This document shows, piece after piece, positions 36,935-43,920 of a stretch of DNA of 43,920 nt. A program made the position numbers and the translations under genes. The first letter of the stretch is position 1. Each line of letters begins with the position of its first letter. This stretch comes from an uncultured Saprospiraceae bacterium (lineage in GTDB: Bacteria; Bacteroidota; Bacteroidia; Chitinophagales; Saprospiraceae): the NCBI GenBank assembly GCA_937928045.1, contig CALFWO010000008.1, positions 1 through 43,920 on the forward strand, given 5' to 3'. Below the pieces are notes generated by a model. That model had not been told where the DNA came from, made no database searches, and was given only the letters and a program-made list of their open reading frames with translations.

Positions 36935-37116
36935 AGCTTGTAAATCTTTTTTGTTTGAATGAAAGTGCTCTAGTGGACCTGTTAAGAATATAACGACAAA
37001 TATAGGGTGTCCATTTTTTGTCGTCTAATCTGGGCGTCTCAAATTTTGTCGATTTATTTATAATTCATAGATTCCTTTTGATTCTTATTGCCTATTATTC
37101 GTTTAAAATTAGAATT

Positions 37117-37635
37117 ATGGAAAGTGGAATGCCTTTAGAAAATGAATATGCCCCGTATTACAATGGGTATGTGAGACAGATTGAAAGTTCAGATATCGTA
37201 AATTTTCTTTCTGAAAACGACAAAATGATTCATAAATTTTATAAGTCAATCCCAACTGAAAAATGGAATTATAGTTATGGTGAAGACAAATGGACCATTA
37301 AGGAAGTTTTGCAGCATATCAATGATACAGAAAGAATTTTCGCATATCGATTGCTTAGAATAGCAAGAAAAGACTACGCACCTTTGATTGGTTTTGATCA
37401 AAACACTTACGCTAGAAATATTGATTGCGCCAAAATTGCCCCAGATAAACTTATGAATGAGTTTAGATTGATTCGGCATTCGACCTTAGCATTGTTAGAA
37501 AATATGGATGGTGAAAACTGGAAGAATCTTGGAAATGCGAGTGAAAACCCTGTGTCTTGTAGAGCCTTAGCTTATCTCATTGCTGGGCATGAAAAGCACC
37601 ATCGACAAATACTTCAAGAAAGATATTTAGACTAG
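37117..37635 (+). CDS. DinB-family four-helix metal-binding protein
   Basis: 172 residues. The helical bundle has KWTIKEVLQHINDTERIFAYRLLRIAR, with a first His, and the last helix AGHEKHHRQILQERYL, with the HxxxH-type ligands of the DinB/YfiT superfamily. Members are thiol transferases (bacillithiol/mycothiol S-transferase-like) or uncharacterised damage-induced proteins; the thiol used here is unknown. I chose ATG 37117, where homology begins (MPLENEYAPYYNGY), over upstream non-ATG codons. Its TAG stop shares the tetranucleotide CTAG with the stop of the convergent GNAT gene. Confidence 0.88.
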   Translation: MESGMPLENEYAPYYNGYVRQIESSDIVNFLSENDKMIHKFYKSIPTEKWNYSYGEDKWTIKEVLQHINDTERIFAYRLLRIARKDYAPLIGFDQNTYARNIDCAKIAPDKLMNEFRLIRHSTLALLENMDGENWKNLGNASENPVSCRALAYLIAGHEKHHRQILQERYLD

Positions 37636-38114
37636 AGTGTTAAGGAATAATAGGTGTCGCAACCAAAATGACCTGTATTTCCGAGATTGCAGTTAAGTTC
37701 TCTGAAGCCAAATTTATGATACAAACCGTTGGCGGCTTCCATACTTTTTAAAGTTTCCAGATACATGGTTTTATAGCCTTCAGTCTTTGCTGTCTGAATG
37801 CAATGTTGGAGAAATTTTTTCCCTAATCCTTGACCTCTAGCGCTGGGTAAGAAATACATTTTTCTCAATTCACATGTTGTTTCTTCGCCTCCTTTTAAAG
37901 GTGCGATTCCTCCACATCCAATTAGCTCATTATTACTTGTTATTAATTTGAAAAACTCATGGCCCGCTTTTGAATAGTATTCAAATAAATTGTCAACCTC
38001 AGGATCTAATATTGAAGTTCCTTCTCCAACAGCACCAAATTCTGTCATAACTGATCGGATAATTTGGGCCAGTTTAGAATTATCTTTAGCTGTTATTTTT
38101 TCAATTTGAACCAT
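37632..38114 (-). CDS. GNAT family N-acetyltransferase
   Basis: 160 residues. The fold is recognisable from ELIGCGGIAPLKGGEETTCELRKMYFLPSARGQGLGKKFLQHCI (beta4 and the acetyl-CoA loop R-G-Q-G-L-G) and the C-terminal MYLETLKSMEAANGLYHKFGFREL. It resembles the small stand-alone MarR-associated GNAT group. Acetyl acceptor unknown. I start it at ATG 38114 (MVQIEKITAKDN); the longer frame would read into the terminator hairpin of the neighbouring DUF937 gene. Confidence 0.9.
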   Translation of the reverse strand: MVQIEKITAKDNSKLAQIIRSVMTEFGAVGEGTSILDPEVDNLFEYYSKAGHEFFKLITSNNELIGCGGIAPLKGGEETTCELRKMYFLPSARGQGLGKKFLQHCIQTAKTEGYKTMYLETLKSMEAANGLYHKFGFRELNCNLGNTGHFGCDTYYSLTL

Positions 38115-38126
38115 AGACTTAAATAT

Positions 38127-38160
38127 AAAAAAAGCTCCGACCAACAAAGGACGGAGCTTT
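38127..38160 (-). terminator. Intrinsic terminator of the DUF937 gene
   Basis: On the minus strand AAAGCTCCG (38160-38152) pairs with CGGAGCTTT (38139-38131) and is followed by a run of seven T. It lies 20 bases after the DUF937 stop and just before the GNAT start. Confidence 0.88.
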
Positions 38161-38180
38161 AATATAAGAGTTATTATTTT

Positions 38181-38792
38181 TTATCTTCTCAAGAACTTAC
38201 CCAAAAGTCCCATACCTTTTTCTGCCAAGTCATCCATGTAAGATCCATCTCCATCAGCATCAAGCATTCTTCCAATAATTCCCATTTCTGGTCTTTGTTG
38301 TTGAGCCTGACCCATCATTCCTGAAAGCATTCCTGAAATTCCGGAAGAATCTAATCCTTGTTCACGCTTTTGCTTTCCAAGCATTCCAAGTACCATAGGA
38401 GCCAAAGTAGCCATCATATTTCCGGTTTTATCTCCGCTTAATCCGCTCATTTTAGAGATCATATCAATAGCATTAGATTGCTTTCCTCCCAAAACATGTT
38501 TAAGGATACCTGCACCATTTAGCATGCTGCTGTTAGGAGCTTGAGCATTTCCACCTAAAAATCCAGATAAATTGTCAAGTATGCTTCCATCGTGGTCTCT
38601 TTCTAAGGCATTGTTCAAAGATTCAGCTCCTTGAGGAGTGCTTGCATTTTTAGCAATTGCACCCATAAGAGTTGAAAGTATGCCTGTAGCAGCAGATTGT
38701 GTTTGAGTTTTGTCAGTGCCAAATTGTTGGCTCAGTTGATCTACTAATCCTTCAGACAGTTGACCTTGTAATAAATCTAAAATGTTAGACAT
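38181..38792 (-). CDS. DUF937 family protein with a Ca-binding-like loop
   Basis: 203 residues. The N-terminus ILDLLQGQLSEGLVDQLSQQFG with a SAATGILSTLMGAIAKNA helix is the DUF937/YidB-like pattern. Gly/Met/Leu-rich helices follow (MLNGAGILKHVLGG, KTGNMMATLAPMVLGMLGKQ, GMLSGMMGQAQQQ). The C-terminus has LDADGDGSYMDDLAEKG, an Asp-rich loop like EF-hand or dockerin calcium sites. Cytoplasmic, as there is no signal peptide. Function unknown in the family. It is transcribed divergently from the Pycsar-like gene. Confidence 0.88.
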   Translation of the reverse strand: MSNILDLLQGQLSEGLVDQLSQQFGTDKTQTQSAATGILSTLMGAIAKNASTPQGAESLNNALERDHDGSILDNLSGFLGGNAQAPNSSMLNGAGILKHVLGGKQSNAIDMISKMSGLSGDKTGNMMATLAPMVLGMLGKQKREQGLDSSGISGMLSGMMGQAQQQRPEMGIIGRMLDADGDGSYMDDLAEKGMGLLGKFLRR

Positions 38793-39119
38793 GTTTTATA
38801 ATTTAAGTTTGATTATATATATGGTTGACGCCAGCTTTTTAGGCTGGTCACCCACTGAAAGCAAAATATGGTTATTTCAGCTATATTCTACCTGATCTTA
38901 GATTTTTTTTAACGTTAGACACCTTAAAATACCTCGATTTTAGTCATTTTCGACCTTTTATGTTTGTAAATTAGTTATCCATTGCTTGAGGTTGAATTTG
39001 AGCTTCAATTTTGAATTCAATTGCCGTAAACAACCTTTTCAAGTATAATCCGTTTGGAAAACAAGTACAAATCGTTTTCTTTGTAAAAATCGAATACTTT
39101 GAGCGAAAAGGAATCTATC
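38793..39119. other. 327-bp divergent promoter region (DUF937 / Pycsar-like effector)
   Basis: No reading frame of note. A hairpin CCAGC-TTTTTAG-GCTGG lies at about 38834-38850. On the plus strand TATGTTTG (38959-38966) matches TAnnTTTG and could serve the effector gene with a leader of about 150 bases; no clear -33 element. Confidence 0.5.
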
Positions 39120-40334
39120 ATGTTTGATATTCAGGAAAGTGCGCAGTTGCCGCAGGATTCCTTTTACAAGGATGCTAGTGACTTTTTATTAGATCACTAC
39201 AATCAGGCGGCAGCTAAACAGTTCGTTTATCACAATTATACAAGGTCTAAGCAGATCGCTCAGTTGGCTTTCGAATTAGGACAGAAAGAGGAGGTGCAAA
39301 ATGATGAGTTGGAATCTTTGACGCTGGCCGCCTTTTTTCTAGAAAGTCATCTCGTTAATTTGAATGATTTTTCCGATAATTTAAAAGTGTGGGAATCATT
39401 TCGAAATGAAATGGAATACGATCATACTACTTTGATTCGGGTGCCAGCTTTATTAACACATTTTGCAGATGATGAGCGAAGATCAAGGTTAGTAAATATT
39501 TTAAGAGATGCTCAAGTTGGGGTAACCTTACAAGAGTTTCAAGAACAAATTCCGTTCTTGAAACTGGAGAAAGAAATTTTAACGAATTCAAGAATTAAGA
39601 ATCCTGAGTTTTATGGTTCGCAATATGAGGTTTTAAAAAATCATCAACTATTGAGCGAATCAGGAAAAGACAAATTTGAAAATTCCCGAGTCCAACAGCT
39701 GGTTTGGTTAAAGAATAAGTTGGATAAAACGGGCTGGAAATCAGCTGGACAGTCTTACGAAGATTTCAACGGGATTGCCAAAACTTTTGAAGGGATCGAG
39801 AAAAAAATTCCGAATTCCGCTATCCAAACTTTTTTCAGAACAAACTATCGAAATCACATTAATCTAAGTGCCATTGCCGACAATAAGGCGAATATTATGA
39901 TTAGCGTCAATGCGATCTTAATTTCGGTAGTCATTTCAATCATGAGTTATCAAAATTTGGCGGAAACGAATCCAATGGTTTTGTTGCCTGTGGTGATCTT
40001 TTTGGTGACAGCAATGGCTTCATTGATTTTTGCAGTCTTATCCATTCGACCTAAAGTAACTTCTTTAAATTCAGAACAAAAAGATCTGAAGAAAATAAAT
40101 CGTAATGTCATTTTCTTTGGAAATTTTGTAGACTTAGAATTGGAAGAATACGAAGAGGCAGTCGATGCGATGCTTCGAGATGGAGAATTACTTTATGGAA
40201 ATATGACTCGAGATATTTATTATTTAGGACAAGTCTTGGATAAAAAATATAGATTTTTAACTGTGGCATATAACACTTTTATGGTGGGATTCATTTCAAC
40301 GGTCCTCAGTTTTTTTATGGTACTTTTCTTTTAG
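39120..40334 (+). CDS. Pycsar-type effector (DUF5706 membrane domain) with degenerate HD domain
   Basis: About 404 residues. The C-terminal part (about 240-404) is the Pycsar effector transmembrane domain: FFRTNYRNHINLSAIADNKANIMISVNAILISVVISIMSYQ, then a second hydrophobic helix (MVLLPVVIFLVTAMASLIFAVLSIRP) and a last one at the C-terminus (VAYNTFMVGFISTVLSFFMVLFF). The N-terminal part resembles the HD hydrolase found in the HD-effector fusions. However, FVYHNYTRSKQIAQLA has Arg where His is expected, and LAAFFLESHLVNL has Leu-Glu where the His-Asp should be. A dead HD domain is therefore inferred. Known family biology: membrane damage on binding cCMP/cUMP. No cyclase gene is adjacent. A TTG at 39099 is an alternative start. 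Confidence 0.85.
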   Translation: MFDIQESAQLPQDSFYKDASDFLLDHYNQAAAKQFVYHNYTRSKQIAQLAFELGQKEEVQNDELESLTLAAFFLESHLVNLNDFSDNLKVWESFRNEMEYDHTTLIRVPALLTHFADDERRSRLVNILRDAQVGVTLQEFQEQIPFLKLEKEILTNSRIKNPEFYGSQYEVLKNHQLLSESGKDKFENSRVQQLVWLKNKLDKTGWKSAGQSYEDFNGIAKTFEGIEKKIPNSAIQTFFRTNYRNHINLSAIADNKANIMISVNAILISVVISIMSYQNLAETNPMVLLPVVIFLVTAMASLIFAVLSIRPKVTSLNSEQKDLKKINRNVIFFGNFVDLELEEYEEAVDAMLRDGELLYGNMTRDIYYLGQVLDKKYRFLTVAYNTFMVGFISTVLSFFMVLFF

Positions 40335-40342
40335 CTATTCAG

Positions 40343-40377
40343 AAAAAAATGGCCGCAAATAACTCGTATTTGCAGCC
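40343..40377 (-). terminator. Terminator of the small lipoprotein gene
   Basis: On the minus strand a stem GGC-GCAAATA / TATTTGC-GGCC (40377-40351) runs into seven T (40349-40343). It is 39 bases after the lipoprotein stop and also lies just past the effector stop on the other strand. Confidence 0.8.
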
Positions 40378-40415
40378 TTAACTTTCAAAGAAGTGTTTAT
40401 AGTGTGGGCTAGTGT

Positions 40416-40766
40416 CTATTGATTTCGATAATCTAAGATTACATTAGTTTGGTCGCAGATGAATACATCAAATGATCCTCTCCAATCAAATGGGCCGGCT
40501 ATTGCATAAAAGTCATGATACCCCGCAGGAATATCGGCGCAGGTTCTGGAGTAAGACCAGATGTCAAATGAGAATCCGTCGGTTTCTACATACATATCTC
40601 GGTCAGTATTGTTTTCAAAACAAACCTTCCCAATACTGTAAATTTCACATTCCAATCGTGGTGGCGGCGGCGGACCTGGATCGTAATCGTCCTCCACTAT
40701 GATACATGAACTCATGCTTCCTAGCATGATAACTGTTGCGATTAATAACAAAATTGAATTTTTCAT
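40416..40766 (-). CDS. Small hypothetical lipoprotein
   Basis: 116 residues. The N-terminus MKNSILLLIATVIMLGSMSSC has a lipobox (SMSSC), then an acidic/proline linker (EDDYDPGPPPPPR). The compact domain that follows has four Cys (LECEIYSIGKVCFENNT, SYSRTCADIPAGYHDF, VFICDQTN), which may form disulfides. I do not recognise a named family. It is single with its own terminator, and the gene is convergent with the Pycsar-like effector. Confidence 0.75.
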   Translation of the reverse strand: MKNSILLLIATVIMLGSMSSCIIVEDDYDPGPPPPPRLECEIYSIGKVCFENNTDRDMYVETDGFSFDIWSYSRTCADIPAGYHDFYAIAGPFDWRGSFDVFICDQTNVILDYRNQ

Positions 40767-40981
40767 AATGGCTCTTTTTTACAAGGACGATTTAATTCTA
40801 AAAATGTCGCAGGCCATTAAGAGAAGCTTAACAGATAGGGTACGAAAGACAGTGTTTTTAAATTTTTTTTAGGAAAATAGTGGTTACTAGATTGTTTTTC
40901 AGTCCATAAGGAGAAAATCAACTGACAACATATCTTCGAAGTTTCAAGCTTTTATTATTGTACCCACTTTTGATAAACGAG

Positions 40982-41494
40982 CTACTTGGAAAAGGTTTTA
41001 TGCTTTTCAAATACATAACAATCTTCAGAAGTTACCAAATGAAAATAATCTACAGCTGAGATTAATTGAAATGAACTAGTATGTTCGAGACCGGCGCATT
41101 CCACTCGAACTCCATTCGTTTTGAGATAGTAGACCAATGGTAAAAAATCGCTATCTCCAGAAACTATAATAACGGCGTCTATTTTTGGGACCAATTGAAC
41201 AGCAGCCATACACAAAGGAATATCAGCAGATTTCTTACAGGCGATCACGGAGCCTGCGAAATTCATTTGAACTCTTCTTTTTAATTTTTCAGAAATGTCA
41301 TCTCCTTCTTTAAAATATAGGAAACGATTTAAAGATCTACCATTTAATAACTTTGGAACCAGAACATCAAAATTTAACATTGCAGATTTTGTTTGCATCA
41401 TTTTATGAACGCTTTTTTCAATATTATTTCCATCAAAAAGAATAGCCACTTTTTGCTCAGGTTGGATGATTAATTCAGTTCTATATTCTTTCAT
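40982..41494 (-). CDS. NYN domain (LabA/DUF88-like) protein
   Basis: 170 residues with the NYN/PIN-like nuclease pattern: VAILFDGNNIEKSVHKMM (first Asp and Asn), RFLYFKEGDDISEKL, ACKKSADIPLCMAAVQLVPKIDAVIIVSGDSDFLPLVYYLKTNGVRVECAGLEHTSSFQLISAVDYFHLV. The Asp residues of FDGNN, SADI and SGDSDF form the expected acidic site. The usual K-x-VDVxLAxD segment is altered to KSADIPLCMAA, losing the last Asp. Predicted metal-dependent RNase; target unknown. No neighbour in an operon. Confidence 0.85.
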   Translation of the reverse strand: MKEYRTELIIQPEQKVAILFDGNNIEKSVHKMMQTKSAMLNFDVLVPKLLNGRSLNRFLYFKEGDDISEKLKRRVQMNFAGSVIACKKSADIPLCMAAVQLVPKIDAVIIVSGDSDFLPLVYYLKTNGVRVECAGLEHTSSFQLISAVDYFHLVTSEDCYVFEKHKTFSK

Positions 41495-41601
41495 GACTCA
41501 AAAAGATAATGAATACAAATTTTAACCTACTCTTTTAGTTGGTCAAAATGCAAGACATTTGGTTGGTCTCATCAAACTAGAATCCACTATTAAATCTGGG
41601 T

Positions 41602-41635
41602 AAAAAAAAGGAGGCCGTCAATGTTGACTGCCTCT
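41602..41635 (-). terminator. Minus-strand terminator without an adjacent gene
   Basis: On the minus strand, GAGGC (41630-41634 complement side) / GCCTC with an inner GTCA/TGAC pairing form a stem of about 9 bp with one mismatch, followed by eight T (41609-41602). It lies about 340 bases past the nearest minus-strand stop. Confidence 0.75.
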
Positions 41636-41915
41636 CCAATAGAAGTACCCTTTTATGCTCCGAAAAAACTAATGATGAATCAAATATGCAGATACAAAAG
41701 TGTTTTTTCAAGAGGTTGGATTTTAATCCTGTGACACTATTTGGGTGTTGATTCTAGACGTGTTTGTTGTAATTTCTCAATGAAACAAGGCTTGTAATTC
41801 AATTCAGAAAGTTCTTTTTTAAAAAAATGATGGATTATTAGACAATTAGGCGGAGGCAATTTTGTTCTGATGATAGGCTCTTAGCGGATATTATTTTACT
41901 TACCGAGTTTGAAAG

Positions 41916-41954
41916 TACAAAGCAGCTACCCAAATGTGGTGCAGCTGCTTTGTA
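41916..41954 (-). terminator. Long hairpin after the beta-helix gene
   Basis: TACAAAGCAGCT (41916-41927) pairs perfectly with AGCTGCTTTGTA (41943-41954), with an inner ACC/GGT. It is 22 bases past the stop codon. There is only a poor U tract, so it may work as an mRNA 3'-end stabiliser as much as a terminator. Confidence 0.6.
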
Positions 41955-41976
41955 AAATGTATCCTAACTATTTTTG

Positions 41977-43920
41977 TTATAGCTTTATGAATTTTGTTGT
42001 AATATTTTTATTCTCTGCAGTAATATTCAAAAAGTAGATGCCAGTGGACCATTGTTCTACTGCAATTTCATTTTTCTTAGTGGTTATCACTTTTCTATCA
42101 TTAAAAGACTGGATCAATCTGCCTTGAGCATCTGTGATGGAGACTATAAGATCACCAGTAAATTCGCTTTCAAATTCATAAGTTAGTTGGTCTGATACCG
42201 GATTTGGAAAGATGGAAATTGTTCCAAAGCCTTCAACTGTTCGTGTAGAAACACTCTTGTCAAATTCATAGCAGCCTATATCTACATTATCATATCTAGC
42301 TACGCCATCTAAATCAAACAAAGAAGCGTTGGCCGCTATTCCTGCATCTACACAAGGGCTTAATTCAGTTAGATGAAAATCTAAATTACCTGCATCAGCA
42401 AAAAGCGCATCAGCTTGCTGAATATCTGTTGGTTGTAGGAAACTATCCATTGTTCCATCTGAAATAAAATTACCTCCAATACTAGTAATGGTTGAAGAAT
42501 TTCCTTCCTCTACTTCATAGTTATTTCCACTATTACTTAGGATAGTATTTTGAATAGAAACATTCAACGCGGCTCCATCAACTGAAAATGTAGCGATACC
42601 CGCGCCAATTGGAGCGATGTTTTCTGCTATGGTGCAGCCCCGAATGACAATGTCTGTTGTTAAGGAATCTGCGGTATTGAGTGAAAGCGCACCACCTGCA
42701 GCTACATTATTAATGTTCGTGCTGAACAAACAATTTTCGATTATACTGGTAACACCTGCAATGTTCACAGCTCCAGCCTGAGTGGTTGCGGTATTCGCGA
42801 AAAAGACTGAATTGGTAAGATTTAGTGTAGCAACATCAACAGAATCGACAGTTACACTAATTGCTCCACCAAAATCTCCATCGTTACCTTCGAAAGTACA
42901 ATCGTGAACGTCTACTTCAATTCCTCCAAAAGTACCTATAGCACCGCCATTGGCTACGTTTCCATCAGTAGATCCATTGCGTTCGAATTGTGAACCAATA
43001 ATACTCATGCTTGTCGTATCATTTTGTGCTGAAATAGCGCCTCCAAGGCCATCTGTTTTGTTTTCAATGAATTCACAATTGTTGATTTCCGTCCTTGCTA
43101 AGAATCCCATATAAACTGCTCCTCCTCTGGTAGTAGAAGTGTTGCCTTGAAACAGACAGTCATTTAAGATCATCAGACTTGTTTCGTTGTAAGTATTTAC
43201 GGCACCTCCCCAATTGGCAGAATTCCCTATGAATTCAGAATCTGAAATTATGCACGTGTTTTCAGATGAAGAACGCATATGTATAGCACCACCCGTTGAA
43301 GTTCCAGTAGAAATATTATTTCGAGCTACTATTCGATCTATCGTTACTGTTGCAGAATTGATATAAATAGCTCCGCCTCGAGTTTCAACTTGATTGTTTT
43401 CAAATGTACAGTCTTCAACTGTTGCATTTGTTGTTCCAAGAATGTAAATCCCTGCACCGGATCCACCAGCGTTATTCTGAAATTTACAATTTTTAAAGGA
43501 TATGCCACTTGCGAACTCGCCCCTAGGGTATACACCACCACCAAACCATCCAAAGTTTTCAGTAAATGTACAATTGTCAATTTGTGGAGAACCAAACGAA
43601 AGTATTCCTCCTCCTCGCCTATTATTGTCGGCACCACTTGCATCTAAAGTTGTACCTGATTTGATAACAAATCCTGAAATTATTGTAGCTGTAGTTATTG
43701 TATCAGATAGTAAGAAAACATGAAGTGAATTATCACTTCGATTGTTGACAAAGTCCAAGGGAGTATCATCACCGTTGAAGTCTCCTGAAATATTGGTAAT
43801 ATTTGTTTCAAAATCTCTTTGGTCCAAAGAAGTTTCCGTACCGGCAAAGCCTCCATATAATTTGAGATCTTGAGGGAATTCAAATGGTACACCAACTGTG
43901 GTACCTGGTACAGTATAGGT
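41977..43920 (-). CDS. Secreted right-handed beta-helix protein with T9SS sorting domain, 5' end outside window
   Basis: At least 647 residues, open to the window edge. The upstream part reads LKLYGGFAGTETSLDQRDF, a common lead-in of Pmp-like parallel beta-helix proteins, so a nearby TTG at 43827 is not the true start. It is followed by about 20 short repeats of the form CxFxxNxxxxxGGA(I/V) (FENNQVETRGGAIYI, FIGNSANWGGAV, FQGNTSTTRGGAVYM, FEGNDGDFGGAIS), typical of chlamydial-type polymorphic outer membrane/beta-helix adhesins. A SPCVDAG segment precedes the type A sorting domain (ISIFPNPVSDQLTYEF ... WSTGIYFLNITAENKNITTKFIKL). Probably exported by T9SS and attached to the surface; ligand unknown. 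Confidence 0.92.
   Translation of the reverse strand, partial: TYTVPGTTVGVPFEFPQDLKLYGGFAGTETSLDQRDFETNITNISGDFNGDDTPLDFVNNRSDNSLHVFLLSDTITTATIISGFVIKSGTTLDASGADNNRRGGGILSFGSPQIDNCTFTENFGWFGGGVYPRGEFASGISFKNCKFQNNAGGSGAGIYILGTTNATVEDCTFENNQVETRGGAIYINSATVTIDRIVARNNISTGTSTGGAIHMRSSSENTCIISDSEFIGNSANWGGAVNTYNETSLMILNDCLFQGNTSTTRGGAVYMGFLARTEINNCEFIENKTDGLGGAISAQNDTTSMSIIGSQFERNGSTDGNVANGGAIGTFGGIEVDVHDCTFEGNDGDFGGAISVTVDSVDVATLNLTNSVFFANTATTQAGAVNIAGVTSIIENCLFSTNINNVAAGGALSLNTADSLTTDIVIRGCTIAENIAPIGAGIATFSVDGAALNVSIQNTILSNSGNNYEVEEGNSSTITSIGGNFISDGTMDSFLQPTDIQQADALFADAGNLDFHLTELSPCVDAGIAANASLFDLDGVARYDNVDIGCYEFDKSVSTRTVEGFGTISIFPNPVSDQLTYEFESEFTGDLIVSITDAQGRLIQSFNDRKVITTKKNEIAVEQWSTGIYFLNITAENKNITTKFIKL

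Larger units (their letters stand above)
41495..41976. other. 482-bp gene-free region with two hairpins
   Basis: I found no start codon with an extended frame in the minus-strand orientation of the flanking genes. The region contains the terminator at 41602-41635 and the long stem at 41916-41954. The 270 bases between them show no motif I can name. The presence of a terminator so far from the beta-helix stop leaves room for a small minus-strand transcript. Confidence 0.6.

Noticed and set aside
38793-40981. A complete Pycsar operon around the effector
   Set aside because: No nucleotide cyclase on either side: the neighbours are a DUF937 protein and a small lipoprotein on the opposite strand.
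43695-43895. Short minus-strand frame and a TTG start at 43827 for the beta-helix gene
   Set aside because: The beta-helix frame continues with LKLYGGFAGTETS up to the window edge, so the gene begins outside and the other frame is a shadow.
1-43920. CRISPR arrays, insertion sequences, prophage, tRNA or rRNA genes
   Set aside because: No regularly spaced repeats, transposase or integrase motifs, or cloverleaf/rRNA signatures seen while reading. Tandem repetition is confined to the LEA-like and beta-helix genes.

Overview
This AT-rich window comes from a free-living Bacteroidota chromosome, probably from the Saprospiria/Cytophagia/Flavobacteriia side rather than a gut Bacteroides. The evidence is two proteins ending in type IX secretion (T9SS) sorting domains (PNP motif, C-terminal K[KL]), a TPR/PD40/OmpA outer-membrane protein, a TonB fragment with the phylum-typical VEDMPRFPGC segment, scarcely any Shine-Dalgarno sequence before genes, and promoter elements of the phylum-specific TAnnTTTG type. 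I saw no phage, transposon, CRISPR, tRNA or rRNA.

Layout. 0-10.5 kb (+): end of a TonB-family gene, a large FAD/Fe-S oxidoreductase of the D-2-hydroxyacid/D-2-hydroxyglutarate dehydrogenase kind, malic enzyme (maeB), a TPR protein, a DUF4286 protein, an acyl-CoA dehydrogenase and a site-2 protease with CBS domains. 10.5-15.5 kb: a Skp/OmpH chaperone, a LEA-like 18-residue-repeat protein, a secreted coiled-coil protein and the OmpA-family protein. 15.5-19.8 kb (-): an aromatic amino acid operon, pheA - aminotransferase - tyrA - aroF/chorismate mutase, with overlapping genes. 19.8-26.2 kb: a conserved helical protein and the divergent leuCDBA operon. 26.2-34 kb (-): an AspT/YidE-type transporter, a hybrid response regulator-CRP with its PAS histidine kinase, a minimal T9SS-tail protein and thrS. 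34-43.9 kb: pirin, dodecin, a TlpA-like lipoprotein, a TPR lipoprotein, DinB, GNAT, DUF937, a lone Pycsar-type effector with a degenerate HD domain, a small lipoprotein, a NYN-domain protein and a secreted beta-helix adhesin-like protein cut by the window end.

The most striking signal is in the 381 bases before pheA. On the minus strand they hold one phylum-type promoter followed by two complete ribosome-mediated attenuators in series. Each has a Phe/Tyr-rich leader peptide (19 codons: MQKSFSFSFCYFYFIGQTK; 18 codons: MKAGYVFFSFYFFYYPKQ), an intrinsic terminator hairpin, and a segment overlapping the leader stop codon that can pair with the terminator to form an antiterminator. This would gate the whole aromatic operon twice by charged tRNA-Phe/tRNA-Tyr supply.

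Second-tier signals are two TGAT-N4-ATCA palindromes upstream of the kinase/CRP-type regulator pair, consistent with autoregulation; a repeated intergenic element with a terminator-like hairpin on both sides of that pair; and an orphan Pycsar effector whose HD catalytic residues are lost.
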